A stretch of DNA of 64,000 nt from the NCBI GenBank assembly GCA_002964805.2, contig PUDQ02000039.1:1-64000 (forward strand), read 5' to 3'. The notes beneath the pieces are model-generated. The model worked only from the letters and a program-made list of their open reading frames with translations, ran no database searches and was not told the DNA's origin. Position 1 is the stretch's first letter; each line of letters opens with the position of its first letter. Source of the DNA: Trametes villosa. Lineage: Eukaryota; Basidiomycota; Agaricomycetes; Polyporales; Polyporaceae. The position numbers and the translations under genes were made by a program. Below are positions 32,244-43,258 of this stretch, one piece after another.

Positions 32244-32360
32244 GGCTGATACACGCGTGTTTACCGGAAGTCGTTGAAGGGCGCAGTGCGACGCACTGGA
32301 CCGTAGTGTGGGTGGCGGTGGAGGATAAGATGGGGAATGCCACGCACGTCGCAGGAATGC

Positions 32361-32367
32361 GTATATG
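32361..32367 (-). promoter_or_regulatory. TATA-like box of gene B
   Basis: CCTCATATACGC on the minus strand, about 120 bp before the ATG, aligned with the gene A TATA box and followed by the same GCGACGTG element. Confidence 0.5.
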
Positions 32368-32671
32368 AGGGCCGAAGGAGGATCGTGTGACACGAATACG
32401 AAGCTCGACGGGCACATTCTTATTACGTGCGAACGGCAGGCCTGGGCCGCCATCGCAAGTACAACGACATGATTCGAACTTCCACGCTCATGGGGATTAC
32501 CACGCGCACTCATTTCGCAAAACCGAAAGGTGTGCGGGTCATCCCTCACCAACACAGCACTCCGGAGGGTGGGCTGGGATTGTAGACGACATGTGCACTT
32601 CTACTACGCTGGCCTGCAGCTGTAGCATCGATGCGTGCACAGCAGGTGGCACCGCATACATAGGGCGGCCG

Positions 32672-34600
32672 AATGTCTGTCAGCCAAGCAGTGAGATCCG
32701 AGGGAGCCTGCAGCGACGACTGGGGGTCAGCCATCGCTCGAGCGTTGCCCGCCGACGTCTCTAGGAGCTGGGTCGATCGGACAGGCCGTCACGGCGATGT
32801 GGACCGGCAGTCGCCGTCTGCAGAGAAGAGGGCGGGAGACGCGGGGAAGGACTATGTCGCTCACCTGGGTCCCCTCCCGGGGAGGATGGGGGGTGGCGGT
32901 GGGGCGGGCGCACGCAGGCATGCGGTTTGACCGCCCGGAAGCGGCAGTCGGAGGTGTCGGCGCGCCATCGCTGCCGCCGGGAGGCATGCTCGCACGCTAG
33001 CACGCTTGCACGAGCATACGCATCCGCCTGCCCGCGTGTGCGCGCCGGTGGAGAAGAGGGCGCGCTGCAAGGGCGTCGGCGCGGTCAGAAAAGAGGCATG
33101 TGCGGGAGATGGAAACGCACCGAGTAAGGGTCAAAGGAGCATACACGGGAGGCACCGGCCTGCGCCCATGCGCACGCCTGCCGGGTGACACAACACCAGA
33201 CAAGCGGCGGAGGAGCTCGGATGGGGCCAGGGAGGCGGAGGCCGCGCGGAGGAGGGCTTCGCGCGCGTGCGCGGGGCTTGAGCGAGCCGGACAGGCCGTC
33301 CACGGCGCGATGGCTGGTGATGAGCAGCTCCCGCGCACGCCTGCCGGGTGACACAACACCAGACAAGCGACGGAGGGGCTCGAATGGGGCCAGGGAGGCG
33401 GAGGGTGCGCGGAGGAGGTCTTCGCGCGCGGCCGCGCGGGGCTTGAGCGAGTCGGACAGGCCGTCCACGGCGCGATGGCTGGTGATGAGCAGCTCCCGCG
33501 CACGCCTGCCGGGTGACACAACACCAGACAAGCGACGGAGGGGCTCGAATGGGGCCAGGGAGGCGGAGGGTGCGCGGAGGAGGGCTTCGCGCGCGTGCGC
33601 GGGGCTTGAGCGAGCCGGACAGGCCGTCCACGACGCGATGGCTGGTGATGAGCAGCTCCTGCGCACGCCTGCCGGGTGATACAACACCAGACAAGCGACG
33701 GAGGGGCTCGGATGGGGCCAGGGAGGCGGAGGAGGTCTTCGCGCGCGGCCGCGCGGGGCTTGAGCGAGCCGGACAGGGCCGTCCACGGCGCGATGGCTGG
33801 TGTGCGGAAGCCGCCGGCGCCGTCTCCAGAAGGAGAGCACACAGGGAAGAGAGAGCATCAAGGGATGAAGAGGCCCAACCGCGGCGATAGCCACGGAGGG
33901 GTGGGGATGGGGACGAGGATGAGGCGACGGTGGAGGACGAGAGAGAGCGACCCGGGCGACGCCGCGCGCGGAGCCGAACTCCACGTGGTGGCTGTGCTCG
34001 CGGGCGCTCCGGACTTCGCGTTTTCGTCCGCATCTCTCTCTCGTCCTCCGCCGTCTCCTCGTCCTCATCCTCGTCCACACCCCTCCGTGGCTATCGCCGC
34101 GGTTGGGCCTCCTCATCCCTAGGTACTCTCTCTTGCTTGTTTGCTTTCCCTCTGAAGACGGCGCTGGCGACTTCCGCACGCGGCCACACCTCTCGAGCTG
34201 TTCATCACCAGCCATCGCGCCGTGGACGGCCCTGTCCGACTCGCTCAAGCCCCGCGCGGCCGCGCGCGAAGACCTCCTCCGCGCACCCTCCGCCTCCCTG
34301 GCCCCATTCGAGCTCCTCCGTCGCTTGTCTGGTGTTGTGTCACCCGGCAGGCGTGCGCAGGAGCTGCTCATCACCAGTTGTTCCGTCCTGCACACGGGCG
34401 CAGGCCGGTGCCTCCCGTGTGTGCTGCTTTGACCCTGACTCGGTGCGTCTCCATCTCCCGCGCATGCCTCTTTTCTGACCGCGCTGACGCCCTTGCAGCG
34501 CGCCCTCTCCTCCACCGGCGCGCACACGCGGGCAGGCGGACGCGTATGCTCGTGCAAGCGTGCGAGCATGCCTCCTGCGACCCCATTGCCGCCTACCCAC
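32672..34600. mobile_element. Foldback-like palindromic repeat element
   Basis: Block X (32,672-33,170), four 163-bp units (33,172-33,838), a central inverted repeat (about 33,840-34,186), then at least one 163-bp unit and part of block X in reverse (34,186-34,590). The whole is one long palindrome whose arms contain tandem subrepeats, the structure known from foldback transposons. No transposase is present. The 508-codon minus frame across it (33,085-34,611) is a by-product of the GC-rich repet repeats. Confidence 0.6.
33172..33838 (+). repeat. 163-bp tandem repeat array (4 units)
   Basis: The anchor CGCACGCCTGCCGG recurs with spacings of 163, 165 and 163 bp. Units are of two types: one with GCGCGCGGCCGCGCGGGG, one with GCGCGCGTGCGCGGGG, alternating. 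Confidence 0.85.
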
Positions 34601-35039
34601 ATAAGGCGCATGCTCGGCTAGACTCCTCTTCCAGCACACCACCTGCGGTCGTACACCACGAGCGCGGACTCTTCCTCTTCTTACACCGCATCTTTGGATC
34701 GCCGGCGCCGAGGGCGACATGTCCTCTGACAAGTCATTGTGGCCCACAGTTGCACGGGCAGATAGCAACGGCGCCGCACCCGCGCACATTTCCTATCGAT
34801 CGCGGAGCGAGTCATATGGCAACGACACGCCCCGGCGGACTGAGTCGCTCCTACAGCTCCGGCCGCCCAACTTCTGAACTTCACAGTCAGGATCGGTTCC
34901 CCCCAGCTCCGTGCTGCTTCCGATGAAGGGCGCGGAGACTTTGTTTTGGTGACTCAGAATGTGAAATCGTTGCTTTTGGCCTCGTGCGGCTCGACGCTAC
35001 CATGTCGCTGCCCTCGGTACACACTGGAGGCGTAGTCGC
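34601..35039. other. No gene seen
   Basis: Between the foldback-like element and Ngaro copy 2; only short frames without motifs. Confidence 0.4.
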
Positions 35040-36905
35040 GCGGGCGAGGCGGTTTCGGCAAGCAGCGAGTTGTGTGCAGTCCCGGATGCCCACCTGTCCC
35101 CGACTCAGTCTGGTCCGATATCCTTGCGAACCGCTACGTCGACCTCGACAAGGTCTTTTCGGGCCATTTACACGGTCGACGGCGACAACCGGGACAGTGT
35201 CAAGCTGGGCGACCTCGAACTCCTTGGCTTCTCGGCCAAACCGAAGCGCAAAGTCGAGTACCACGGCCACTGGACAGTCGCGTGGGCGCTCTACCAACGT
35301 GCCGTCGTCTTCGTCAACCCCCATTGCGAGGACTAGCTCCGGGCGTACTACGACCAGGTCAACGGATTTTTCGCCGCCGTCAACGACCGCGAAGCTATCC
35401 GCGTCATCAATCTCGACCGTGCAATCCGCGGAGAAGTCGGGCGAAGCAACACCCTCCTCCTCAGCGATCTCTCGAGGCTCAATTACCTCTATACTATGCA
35501 CGTTGTTGGAGCGGGAGCAGCAACTCAAGGATCTTCTCAAGCGTCAACTAGCCCGTGCCGCGCCGACAGGCGCAAGACCTCTGCTGAAGCCTGCATACGG
35601 TTCAACGAAGGACGGCGCTCGTCCCGCTCGTGCCGTTTCCGACACGTCTGCTCAGTTTGCGGAGCCCGCGACCACGTCGCAAGCGCCTGCGCTCAAGCGG
35701 AAGCGGGAGGATCCAACGCCCATCGTCGCAAATAAGCGACCGCGCCACTTACGCGGCTTTCTCTAGGATCCTGCAGAGAAACCGGTGACGCCATTTGCGA
35801 CGCTCTCAGAGACCATACGTCCTCTCCCAAGTCCCCCCTTGCTCGATCTTGTCGACACCGCCGCGCTGAACACCATCCGCGACCATCCTCACCTCTTCGC
35901 TGTCACCACTCCCCTCAATGCCGACGTTTTCGAACGTATCCTCGCTTCGCATCCGAATCAACCTCTTGTTCAGCCCGTGTGTCGCGGTTTTAGAGAAGGG
36001 TTCTGGCCGTTCGCCGAAGCGGCTGAAGGCGCGGACGTTCCCTTGTCTTGGGACGAGCCGAGTCTGCCTCTAGACGCTGCCGCAGCTTTCGCGGAGCACT
36101 ATGCTGTCGACGAAGAACGTGCAGGGCGGTACTCCTCTCCCTGCTATGGCGACCTCCTCCTGGGTATGTTCAGCATGCCAGTGCACGCCGTCCCGAAGCC
36201 CCACTCCGACAAGTTGCGCTTCATCAACAACCACTCCGCGGGGCGCTTCTCTTTGAATAGCTTCATTGACAAGCAGGCTGTCGGGATGCGCCCCGATAAC
36301 GTACAAGATCTCGCGCGCAATCTTCTCTGTCATCGTCGGATGCACGGTGACGTCTCGCTCACCCTGCCCAAGTCGGACGTGGCGAACGCGTATCGCTTGC
36401 TCCCGATGCACCCTCTCTGTCAGCTCAAGCAGGTCGTCACCATCAACGGCACTCGACGCATCGACCGGTGCTGCTGCTTTGGGAACCGCGGGTCGTCGGA
36501 TCTCTTCCGTACCTTCATGGCCCTCGTCTGGTGGATCGCCATCCATACACCGACCGAGGTATGCACATGCTCATCTATGATACTCGTACACCTACTCACA
36601 TTGTACCCATAGCTCCCGCTGACCCGCGTTCGCTATTAGGTACAGTGCTATCAATACAGTCGTTCTTCCACCGACTGAGCTCCCGCTGATCCGCGTTCGC
36701 TATTATGCCTCCACCGGGCTCGCTTTCTGGGTTCCGACGATGCAATGCGCGTTCGTGGCCGACTGCCCCCCTCCTCCGGGACTCGATCCCACCATTTTCC
36801 GGTACAAAGCGCTCACCGTCCTCGCGGCCCTCGAGTGGGTCTCCACCACTTTCTCTCCCCTCCCTCCCGAGCTCCTCCCCTCACACTTCAAACTGCTATC
36901 GACGA
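35040..36905 (+). mobile_element. Ngaro-like copy 2, heavily decayed
   Basis: Starts inside gag (VVCSPGCPPVPDSVWSD), missing the leader and gag N-terminus. The zinc-finger end of gag and the RT run to about 36,550 with frameshifts and an in-frame TAG at 35,764. The RT retains KLRFINNHS and LPKSDVANAYRLLPMHP, so it shows the segment missing from copy 1. The YMDD box and most of RNase H are deleted; 36,705-36,860 resumes with LAFWVPTMQ..ALTVLAALEWV. The filler at 36,555-36,704 contains a 30-bp sequence (GAGCTCCCGCTGATCCGCG type) twice. No recombinase. Confidence 0.8.
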
Positions 36906-37072
36906 CCACGAAACTGCCGCCCCGGCCTCCTGCCCCGTTCACTCGACCTCGGCGTGCCCGGCGCAGTCCCCGGCACTTCAACAATCACGTCAGCGCGTAC
37001 AACAACACGGAAATGGAAGCAATGCACGCACGAGGGGGAGGGTTCAAACCCGGGGAGGTCGGCGCGCTTCCG

Positions 37073-37804
37073 ATGGCCATGATGAGTACGGTTTCGTCAG
37101 GATATAGCCGCAATGTTTAGCGTAGCATAGGGACTTCGTGCGGGGGCGTCCGGAAGCAAGGCGTCCAGAACGGAACTCTGCCCGCGCCGCCCATCCACGC
37201 GGGGCATGCGACACCAGCCGACGCCGACCCGGTCCTCGCGCTCATCGCCGACTTTTTGAGAGACTCGGGATCGGAGTCAGAGGGTGGCTCGGCGGAAGGT
37301 ACGTACCTAGTACACGCGAGCCGCGATATCTCCGACGCTGTCACCGTTAGCAGAAGATGATCAAACCTGGCTGCATACGCCTGCAGGGACGCCGCCGCCG
37401 TCGCCTCGGGCTCCGCAGTCCCCCGCCACTGTGCTACCCGGCCCTTCCGCTCAGACGCCATCCCAAAGCGAGCCCACCGATTACTATGCCCACGCAACCG
37501 TGGCATTTTTTCCTTCAGCCGCCGCGTCCTCGCGTTCGTCGCTGAGAACAACTTCACGGTATGCCAATGCGCGAGGATCGCGCTCGCGCTCCCTTATCAT
37601 GTCGAGGATTGAGAGGATATATTCCGGAGAGCAGGGGTGAGCAGCGTGTTGGCCTCGCAGCTGCGGCATGTAGTTTTCGATGAGGTTCCCCAGGAGGTGC
37701 GCGAGTTGATGGAGCTCGTGCGCTCACTTCGTGTAGACTCCGATGATGAGTATGACAGTGCGACGGTGTCGAGCTTGAGCGCGAGTAGCGGTAGTTTTAC
37801 GTAG
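37073..37804 (+). CDS. Possible small spliced gene, unknown
   Basis: Three pieces join in one frame: up to 37,298 (..ADADPVLALIADFLRDSGSE), 37,354-37,558 (EDDQTWLHTPAGTPPPSP..) and 37,645-37,804 (VLASQLRHVVFDEVPQEV.. to TAG). Introns are 55 nt (37,299-37,353) and 86 nt (37,559-37,644); phases 1 and 2 match. A first short exon from ATG 37,073 with a 67-nt intron is possible but weak. The product is acidic and serine/proline-rich with no known domain. It lies just after a dead retroelement and may be part of another one. Confidence 0.4.
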
Positions 37805-38129
37805 TATTGCTGTACAGGTATGATGTAGGTTCGCAGAGTAGTAGTGGGTTGTGAGAATGACGATGCTAGAACGGGGATCGGACTGGTATCTGGGCGGGGA
37901 AGAATGTTTTACAAGGGAGCCACGTGTGCTAGGACATGTCGCGCCCTGGCGGTTGAAATAACACCTGGCACCTCGAAACCCCGTCGCCTGCGCACGGACC
38001 CTGCACAAGCAGAGCTCCTGAACCCCCTCCCAGCCTCTCGAGCATCCTACCGCTTCTTCTGGCCGCTAGTTAGAGTCGGGCACGGACACCAATCCTTCTG
38101 AACACACACCTGCTGCCGCCAACGTCCGG

Positions 38130-38745
38130 ATGGCTCGGATTTCCCAACGCCCAAAGCCCACCGCTGAACAGCGGGCAATCGCCAGGAAGCGGACGGATGA
38201 CATGTGGAAGTCAATCCAGGAGGAGCGCGAGAACTACAACGAGTCCATCACGGGGCTGGCAGCGAACCACTCGAAGTCAGCCTATTTATGTAAGCCTCAT
38301 TCCAGCTCATTCCCCGCCTGGCCGCAAGTACTGTAGACTCACCGTCGGTTGTTGTATTTCGCCGTTCGGTATGAGCGGCTACGCTCGGCCCGGCATCTTT
38401 CCGTTTACATTCCGCCCCGGTGCTCGTATTCCGTTTACATTGCGCCCCGGTGCGGTAGTTCCTGGTAGTTCACGGCATCGCTAAGAAGCGCAAGGCAATA
38501 GGTGCGGGACAACACACCTGGGGACTGCGCCTACTAGGTGTACTGACCGTCGTGCGCGCAAACGACAGGCCAATCCTCCGGCGGACGCGATGCTTTGAAG
38601 GACCTCGCGCGAGAGGCGTCAAGGGTGGACCTAGAGAACCTGCCAGAGGAGGAGAAGAGGTTGCTTGCCCAGCTCGACGAGGCTCGCGCCGACAGTCCTG
38701 TTAATGTTATCAAGGTTCCGAAGACACTGCATAGAAATGACCATA
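38130..38745 (+). pseudogene. Gene broken by a TIR element, HMG-like family
   Basis: Exon 1 from ATG 38,130 encodes a charged segment ending RENYNESITGLAANHSK. After an unresolved intron region, an exon ending KKRKAI (about 38,510) joins with matching phase to 38,562 (acceptor ACGACAG, CTGAC branch). It continues SSGGRDALKDLAREAS..LPEEEKRLLAQLDEA..VPKTLHRND up to 38,745. The composition recalls basidiomycete proteins with helical, HMG-like repeats, but I cannot name it. The TIR element follows immediately; across the empty site the frame would continue NLTGKTLEKG to a TAG at 39,876-39,878. Confidence 0.45.
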
Positions 38746-39820
38746 TTGCTGGTTGCAGGGCGCTTGTCGCGGGCGCGAAAACGCGAATTTTGCGCACCGC
38801 GCGCGTCCGGAGGGGGTCGACGGAGAACGTCCATAGCTCGCTCAATTTTGCATGTAGCTACTTCGTTTCTCGAAATTCGTAATCTACTCGTCGATGCGCA
38901 GGGCATGGTATCGATCTCGTCGCGAGATTCGCAGTTTGAAAAATTCGCTGCTGGAGCCCCGCCGCCGCGCGAAAACGTGTGTCACTCGCGAACGCGGGCG
39001 CATTCGAGGTTGAAATCAACTGGGATATAGTACAGCAAGATATGCGAAGGGAATGGTGCCAGAAAAAATGGGATCTCGTGTTGGAAGAAATGTGTATGGA
39101 TCACTCGCCGTGTGGGCCCCTGAACCGCCGTGTAGTCTGGTACTCTACGTGTCCCCTTTCTTCTACTCTCAACTGCCTACATACCGCCATTGTACCCTCG
39201 AATCATTTCGCTCCCCCTCGTGAGTAACTCCGGCCTCGGAGAGATGTTCTTGGTGCCCTTGAAGAGCCGCAACATGCGTGAGACCGTGGCCACGTTCTAC
39301 CCCTTATGCTTGCTGACATCGTTCAGTTTAGGACCATAATACTAGTGCGTATTCACAAGAAGCAAGCAGAAGTCTTCGACAAAGCTAGAGAGCGTGTCCT
39401 GTGTGACCGAGAGAGACTTGGACGGGACCATGCGCTGGCAGGCGCTGGGCTTCATGTACTCGGCGATCACAGTGTACCCACCGCCGTCCCCTCCGCAACG
39501 AAAAGCACATCATGCTCTCCGGATATCTTGCTGTACTATATCCCAGTTGATTTCAACCTCGAATGCGCCCGCGTTCGCGAGTGACACACGTTTTCGCGCG
39601 GCGGCGGGGCTCCAGCAGCGAATTTTTCAAACTGCGAATCTCGCGACGAGATCGATACCATGCCCTGCGCATCGACGAGTAGATTACGAATATCGAAAAA
39701 CGAAGTAGCTACATGCAAAATTGAGCGAGCTATGGACGTTCTCCGTCGACCCCCTCCGGACGCGCGCGGTGCGCAAAATTCGCGTTTTCGCGCCCGCGAC
39801 AAGCGCCCTGCAACCAGCAA
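38746..39820. mobile_element. TIR element, 298-bp inverted ends, TA target site
   Basis: 38,746-39,043 and 39,523-39,820 are inverted copies with only a few mismatches (two seen near 38,870/39,695). They begin TTGCTGGTTGCAGGGCGC. Both flanks show TA, the Tc1/mariner-type target duplication. The 479-bp interior has no transposase, so this is a non-autonomous (MITE-like, long-TIR) element. Confidence 0.82.
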
Positions 39821-40218
39821 TAACTTGACTGGGAAAACGCTGGAGAAAGGCAGCCTGAGTCAACGGCTTTTACCATAGTTTTCCATAGACGGATTTTCGG
39901 GGAAGATTGTACCATTTCCCACGATTTATGGCTCCCTAATCGACTTCGCGTGTCGGCTGAGGTTCGCGAGAGAGAGGGCGAGATGAGAGAGGTTGACGGC
40001 GGCAGGAGATCGCGAGAGGTGTACGGAGAAACGGCCGCGCGTTCACGGACGCGCGGCCTCATAGATATAACTGGACGCGCGCGAGGCGTCTAAACGCGCG
40101 CGATGAGACGAGGTCGGCGCCGTGTGTGCTGCGACCGGTGTGGAGGAAACGTGTGTTGGAGGAGGAAGGTATGGGAGGCTGGAGGTGTTGAGTTCTGAGG
40201 AAAGGGTTACGCAGCACA

Positions 40219-41207
40219 TTACTGCGCATGAAGTACGCGTCCGTGAAGCAGCGCCTGCAGTACGACGGGGTTCTTCCGAATGTAGATATGGTATGCGTCC
40301 GTCGCCCAGCGTCCGAGGGCCTGGATTCGGTCATCGGACCAACCGCGTGCGGCGTAGTAAGTCGCCCCTCCCGCGCGTAGGGAATGACCGGCGTAAGAGT
40401 TCGACAAGGTACTGCGCAGGCGCTTGATGAACCACGAGCGAGTCGGGATGCGGCCCGCTTGGGTGAGCCACAGGGCGGGTTCGAAGGGGTGTCGACGGTC
40501 GCGGCTGGCGAGATAGGCACGGAAAACTGGGAGAGGGTCGAGATCGGGGTGGTCGGAAGAGATGATGATGGTGTTGCCTTCGAAGAAGCGGTCCCCTTTG
40601 TGCGCTGGGAGCGTGTACGAGAAGTTGTCGTCGTGCACGAGAACACTGGAACGTCGGATGGTTTTCCTCCAGTCACGAAGATCGACGCGGTCGTTGTCGA
40701 CGAGTTCGCCGAGACGGTGCAAAGCGAAGAAGCCACAGACGAGAATCGCTCTGAAGAGCAGATTGTCGTGGGACGAGGGAGGGAAAGCATCGAACAGCTG
40801 GAGCAGATGCTGACAGCGAGTGGAAGCTTGCGGGAGGGGGCGCTGCCGAACATTCGCTTGCAGCCCTGCAGCGAGCGGGAGACGAGCGGAGATTTGCGGT
40901 TCGCGCGGACGAGAGGGAAAAGGTTCTCGAGTTGATTGCAAATCCCGGAAAGGTAGGAGTCGACGGACGCAGGCTTGATGTGGTGGCACATGAAGACGAC
41001 GAAGAAAGAGAGGGTGTCGGGGGTTGGGTCAACAGGGAAGGAGTGAATCTTGCAAAATGTGAGGTACGATTGGAGGTGCGAGGTGTATGAGACTTGAGAG
41101 GAGCGATCGATAGCATGCCCGAGCGCGATTGCGCGTTCGCGCACGAGGCGGTCGTACGTCCACGGCTGCCGGGCAGGCTGCCGCGACGTGAGGGAGATGC
41201 TTAGCAT
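40219..41207 (-). pseudogene. Tyrosine recombinase, copy 3, frameshifted
   Basis: ATG at 41,207 overlaps the pol stop (ATGCTAA, 41,207-41,201). The N-terminal domain reads through KLPLAV, then one base is missing between 40,811 and 40,812 and the rest continues in another frame: LHRLGEL, HKGDRFF, HSLRAGG, GRW, YIRKNP. All catalytic residues are present across the two frames. Without the deletion it would be a complete enzyme. Confidence 0.85.
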
Positions 41208-43258
41208 GACGAGGCCCCCAGCGTCGGTCGTGGGGGGATGAATGTGGAGATGACGAGATCGGGCACGTATTGCTGGGCAACGGCGAAGAGACCACGAGAG
41301 AGGGCGTCCGCGACGGTGTTGTGGACGCCCGCGATGTGCCACACACGGAGGTCGATGCGAGCCGCAATGAGCAGTTCTGCCGCGTACAAGAGGAGTTCGT
41401 CGAAGAAAGGGAGAGAACGATGGGAGTCGAACATCTGCACCGTGTTGAGGTTGTCGGTGTAGATGGCGAGACGGGTGGGGGAAGGGGAGATGTTGCGTGC
41501 AACGCATTCGAGGGCAGAGAGCACCGTAAGTGCTTCGTACCAGAAAATGTTGTTGTCGAGCCCAGTCGGCGGGGAGGGGCAGTCGCAGACGAAAGCGCAT
41601 TTGAGGGACGGGACCCAGAAAGCCATTCCTGTGAGGCAGGCGTCACAGAAAACCAAGAGGTCGGCGTCCGACGGTCCCCAAGCGAGGGAGGTCATGATGT
41701 GGACGCCTCCGTGACGTTCGAAGACGTCGGCGATGAAGGAGAGGTCACGCACGACGCGCGCGTTGATGTACACCGGGGCGTGTGCGATAGCGAGATGCCC
41801 GATCTTCGCGTAGGAGGACTGCAACGCAGGGCGCAGCAACGGTTGCACGTTGAGGCCCCAGTTGATCCAGCCCAGGAGCCTTTGCCATTCGCGGAGTGGC
41901 CGGCGGCGCCGAGGAGCATCCGTCAGGAAAGTTCGAATCACAGCGACGAGATCGGAGCAGGATTCGTGGGGTAGGGTGATGGTCATGGACGCGGTGTCGA
42001 CAAGGAAGCCAGTGATGGTTAGCTGATCGCCAAACAGCTGCTTCGCGGCGCTGTGGGGGATTCCGAGTTCATCCCAGAGGAGAAGAAGTCGTACTTGCGA
42101 GGGCGGCAGCATACAAGGTGTGGAGTAGCCAGTGTAGGGTTCGAGGGCACCGCTGGAGTCGAAGGAGAAATTGTCGTCCATGTATGCCAAGAGGAGGAGG
42201 ATCTCGCGGATGTGGATAGCGATCCAAAGGACCAGCGACATGAACGTGCAGAAGAGATCGGGCGAGCCGCGGTTGCCGAAGCAACAGCACCTGTCGACGC
42301 GACGAGTACCGTTGATAGTAACGACTTGCTTGAGTTGCCACAGTGGGTGCATAGGCAAGATGCGATACGCGTTCGCGACGTCGGATTTGAAGAGAGTGAG
42401 CGGGATGTCGCCGTGGAGGCGACGCGCGAAGAGCAAATTTCGAGCCAGATCCTGGACGTTGTCTGGCCGCATCCCGACGCTGTGCTTGTCGATGAAACTG
42501 TTCAGGGAGTATCGACCAGCGGAGTGGTTGTTGATGAAGCGAAGCTTCTCGGAGTGCGGTTTCGGAACGGCGTGGACTGGCATGCTGAACATCCCTGGCA
42601 AGAGATCGCCCGAGAACGGAGCTGAGTATCTGCCGGCAGCCTCTTCGTCAGCCGCGTACTGTTCTGCGAACGCGGCCGCGTCGTCTTGCAGAGGGAGGCT
42701 CGGTTCGTCCCAGGACGCGGGCACGTCAGTTCCCACGGAAGGCTCGGCAAAAGGCCAGAAGCCTTCGCGGAAACCTCGAACCACAGACTCCACGAGCGGT
42801 CGGTTTGGATGGGAGGAGAGCAGCCGTTCGAAGACGTCGACATTGAGAGGTGTGGTGATGGCAAAGAGACGAGGATGGGAACGGATCGTGTCGAGAGCTG
42901 CGAGATCGTTGAGCGCGGAGGGAGGAGGCTTGGGCAGAGGACTCATGGATTCGGAGAGCGTCGCCAAAGGAGTAACGGGCTCGTCAGACGGGTCCCACAA
43001 GAACCCGCGCATGTGTCGTGGTCGCTTATTCGCGACGATGGGCGTTGGATCCTCCCGACTCCGCTTGCGAACAGGCGTTTGCGACGTGGTCGCGGGCTCC
43101 GCATGAGGAGCATACGTGGCGGAAGCGGCACGAGCGAGACGAGCATCGTCCTTCGTTGAAACGGATGCAGGCTTCGGGTGAAGACTTGCGGCGGTCACGA
43201 CGCGGGCTTGACGTTGCTTGAGCAGAGCTCTGAGCCGCAGCTCCCGATCCGACGACAT
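41201..43258 (-). CDS. RT-RNase H of YR retroelement, copy 3
   Basis: 685 aa from ATG 43,258 (MSSDRELRL), open throughout. It contains the NLS-like RKRSRED..NKRPRHMRGF, RT motifs FKSDVANAYRILPMHP and LLAYMDDNFSF, and RNase H VFCDACLTG, YTDNLNT, NTVADALSR. Unlike copy 1 it has the full palm region, so it is the best reference for this family. The frame stays open for 79 more codons upstream, overlapping gag. Confidence 0.85.
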   Translation of the reverse strand: MSSDRELRLRALLKQRQARVVTAASLHPKPASVSTKDDARLARAASATYAPHAEPATTSQTPVRKRSREDPTPIVANKRPRHMRGFLWDPSDEPVTPLATLSESMSPLPKPPPSALNDLAALDTIRSHPRLFAITTPLNVDVFERLLSSHPNRPLVESVVRGFREGFWPFAEPSVGTDVPASWDEPSLPLQDDAAAFAEQYAADEEAAGRYSAPFSGDLLPGMFSMPVHAVPKPHSEKLRFINNHSAGRYSLNSFIDKHSVGMRPDNVQDLARNLLFARRLHGDIPLTLFKSDVANAYRILPMHPLWQLKQVVTINGTRRVDRCCCFGNRGSPDLFCTFMSLVLWIAIHIREILLLLAYMDDNFSFDSSGALEPYTGYSTPCMLPPSQVRLLLLWDELGIPHSAAKQLFGDQLTITGFLVDTASMTITLPHESCSDLVAVIRTFLTDAPRRRRPLREWQRLLGWINWGLNVQPLLRPALQSSYAKIGHLAIAHAPVYINARVVRDLSFIADVFERHGGVHIMTSLAWGPSDADLLVFCDACLTGMAFWVPSLKCAFVCDCPSPPTGLDNNIFWYEALTVLSALECVARNISPSPTRLAIYTDNLNTVQMFDSHRSLPFFDELLLYAAELLIAARIDLRVWHIAGVHNTVADALSRGLFAVAQQYVPDLVISTFIPPRPTLGASSC

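Noticed and set aside
33085..34611. 508-codon minus-strand ORF
   Set aside because: It runs through the palindrome and tandem units, has no domain, and similar frames open on the other strand.
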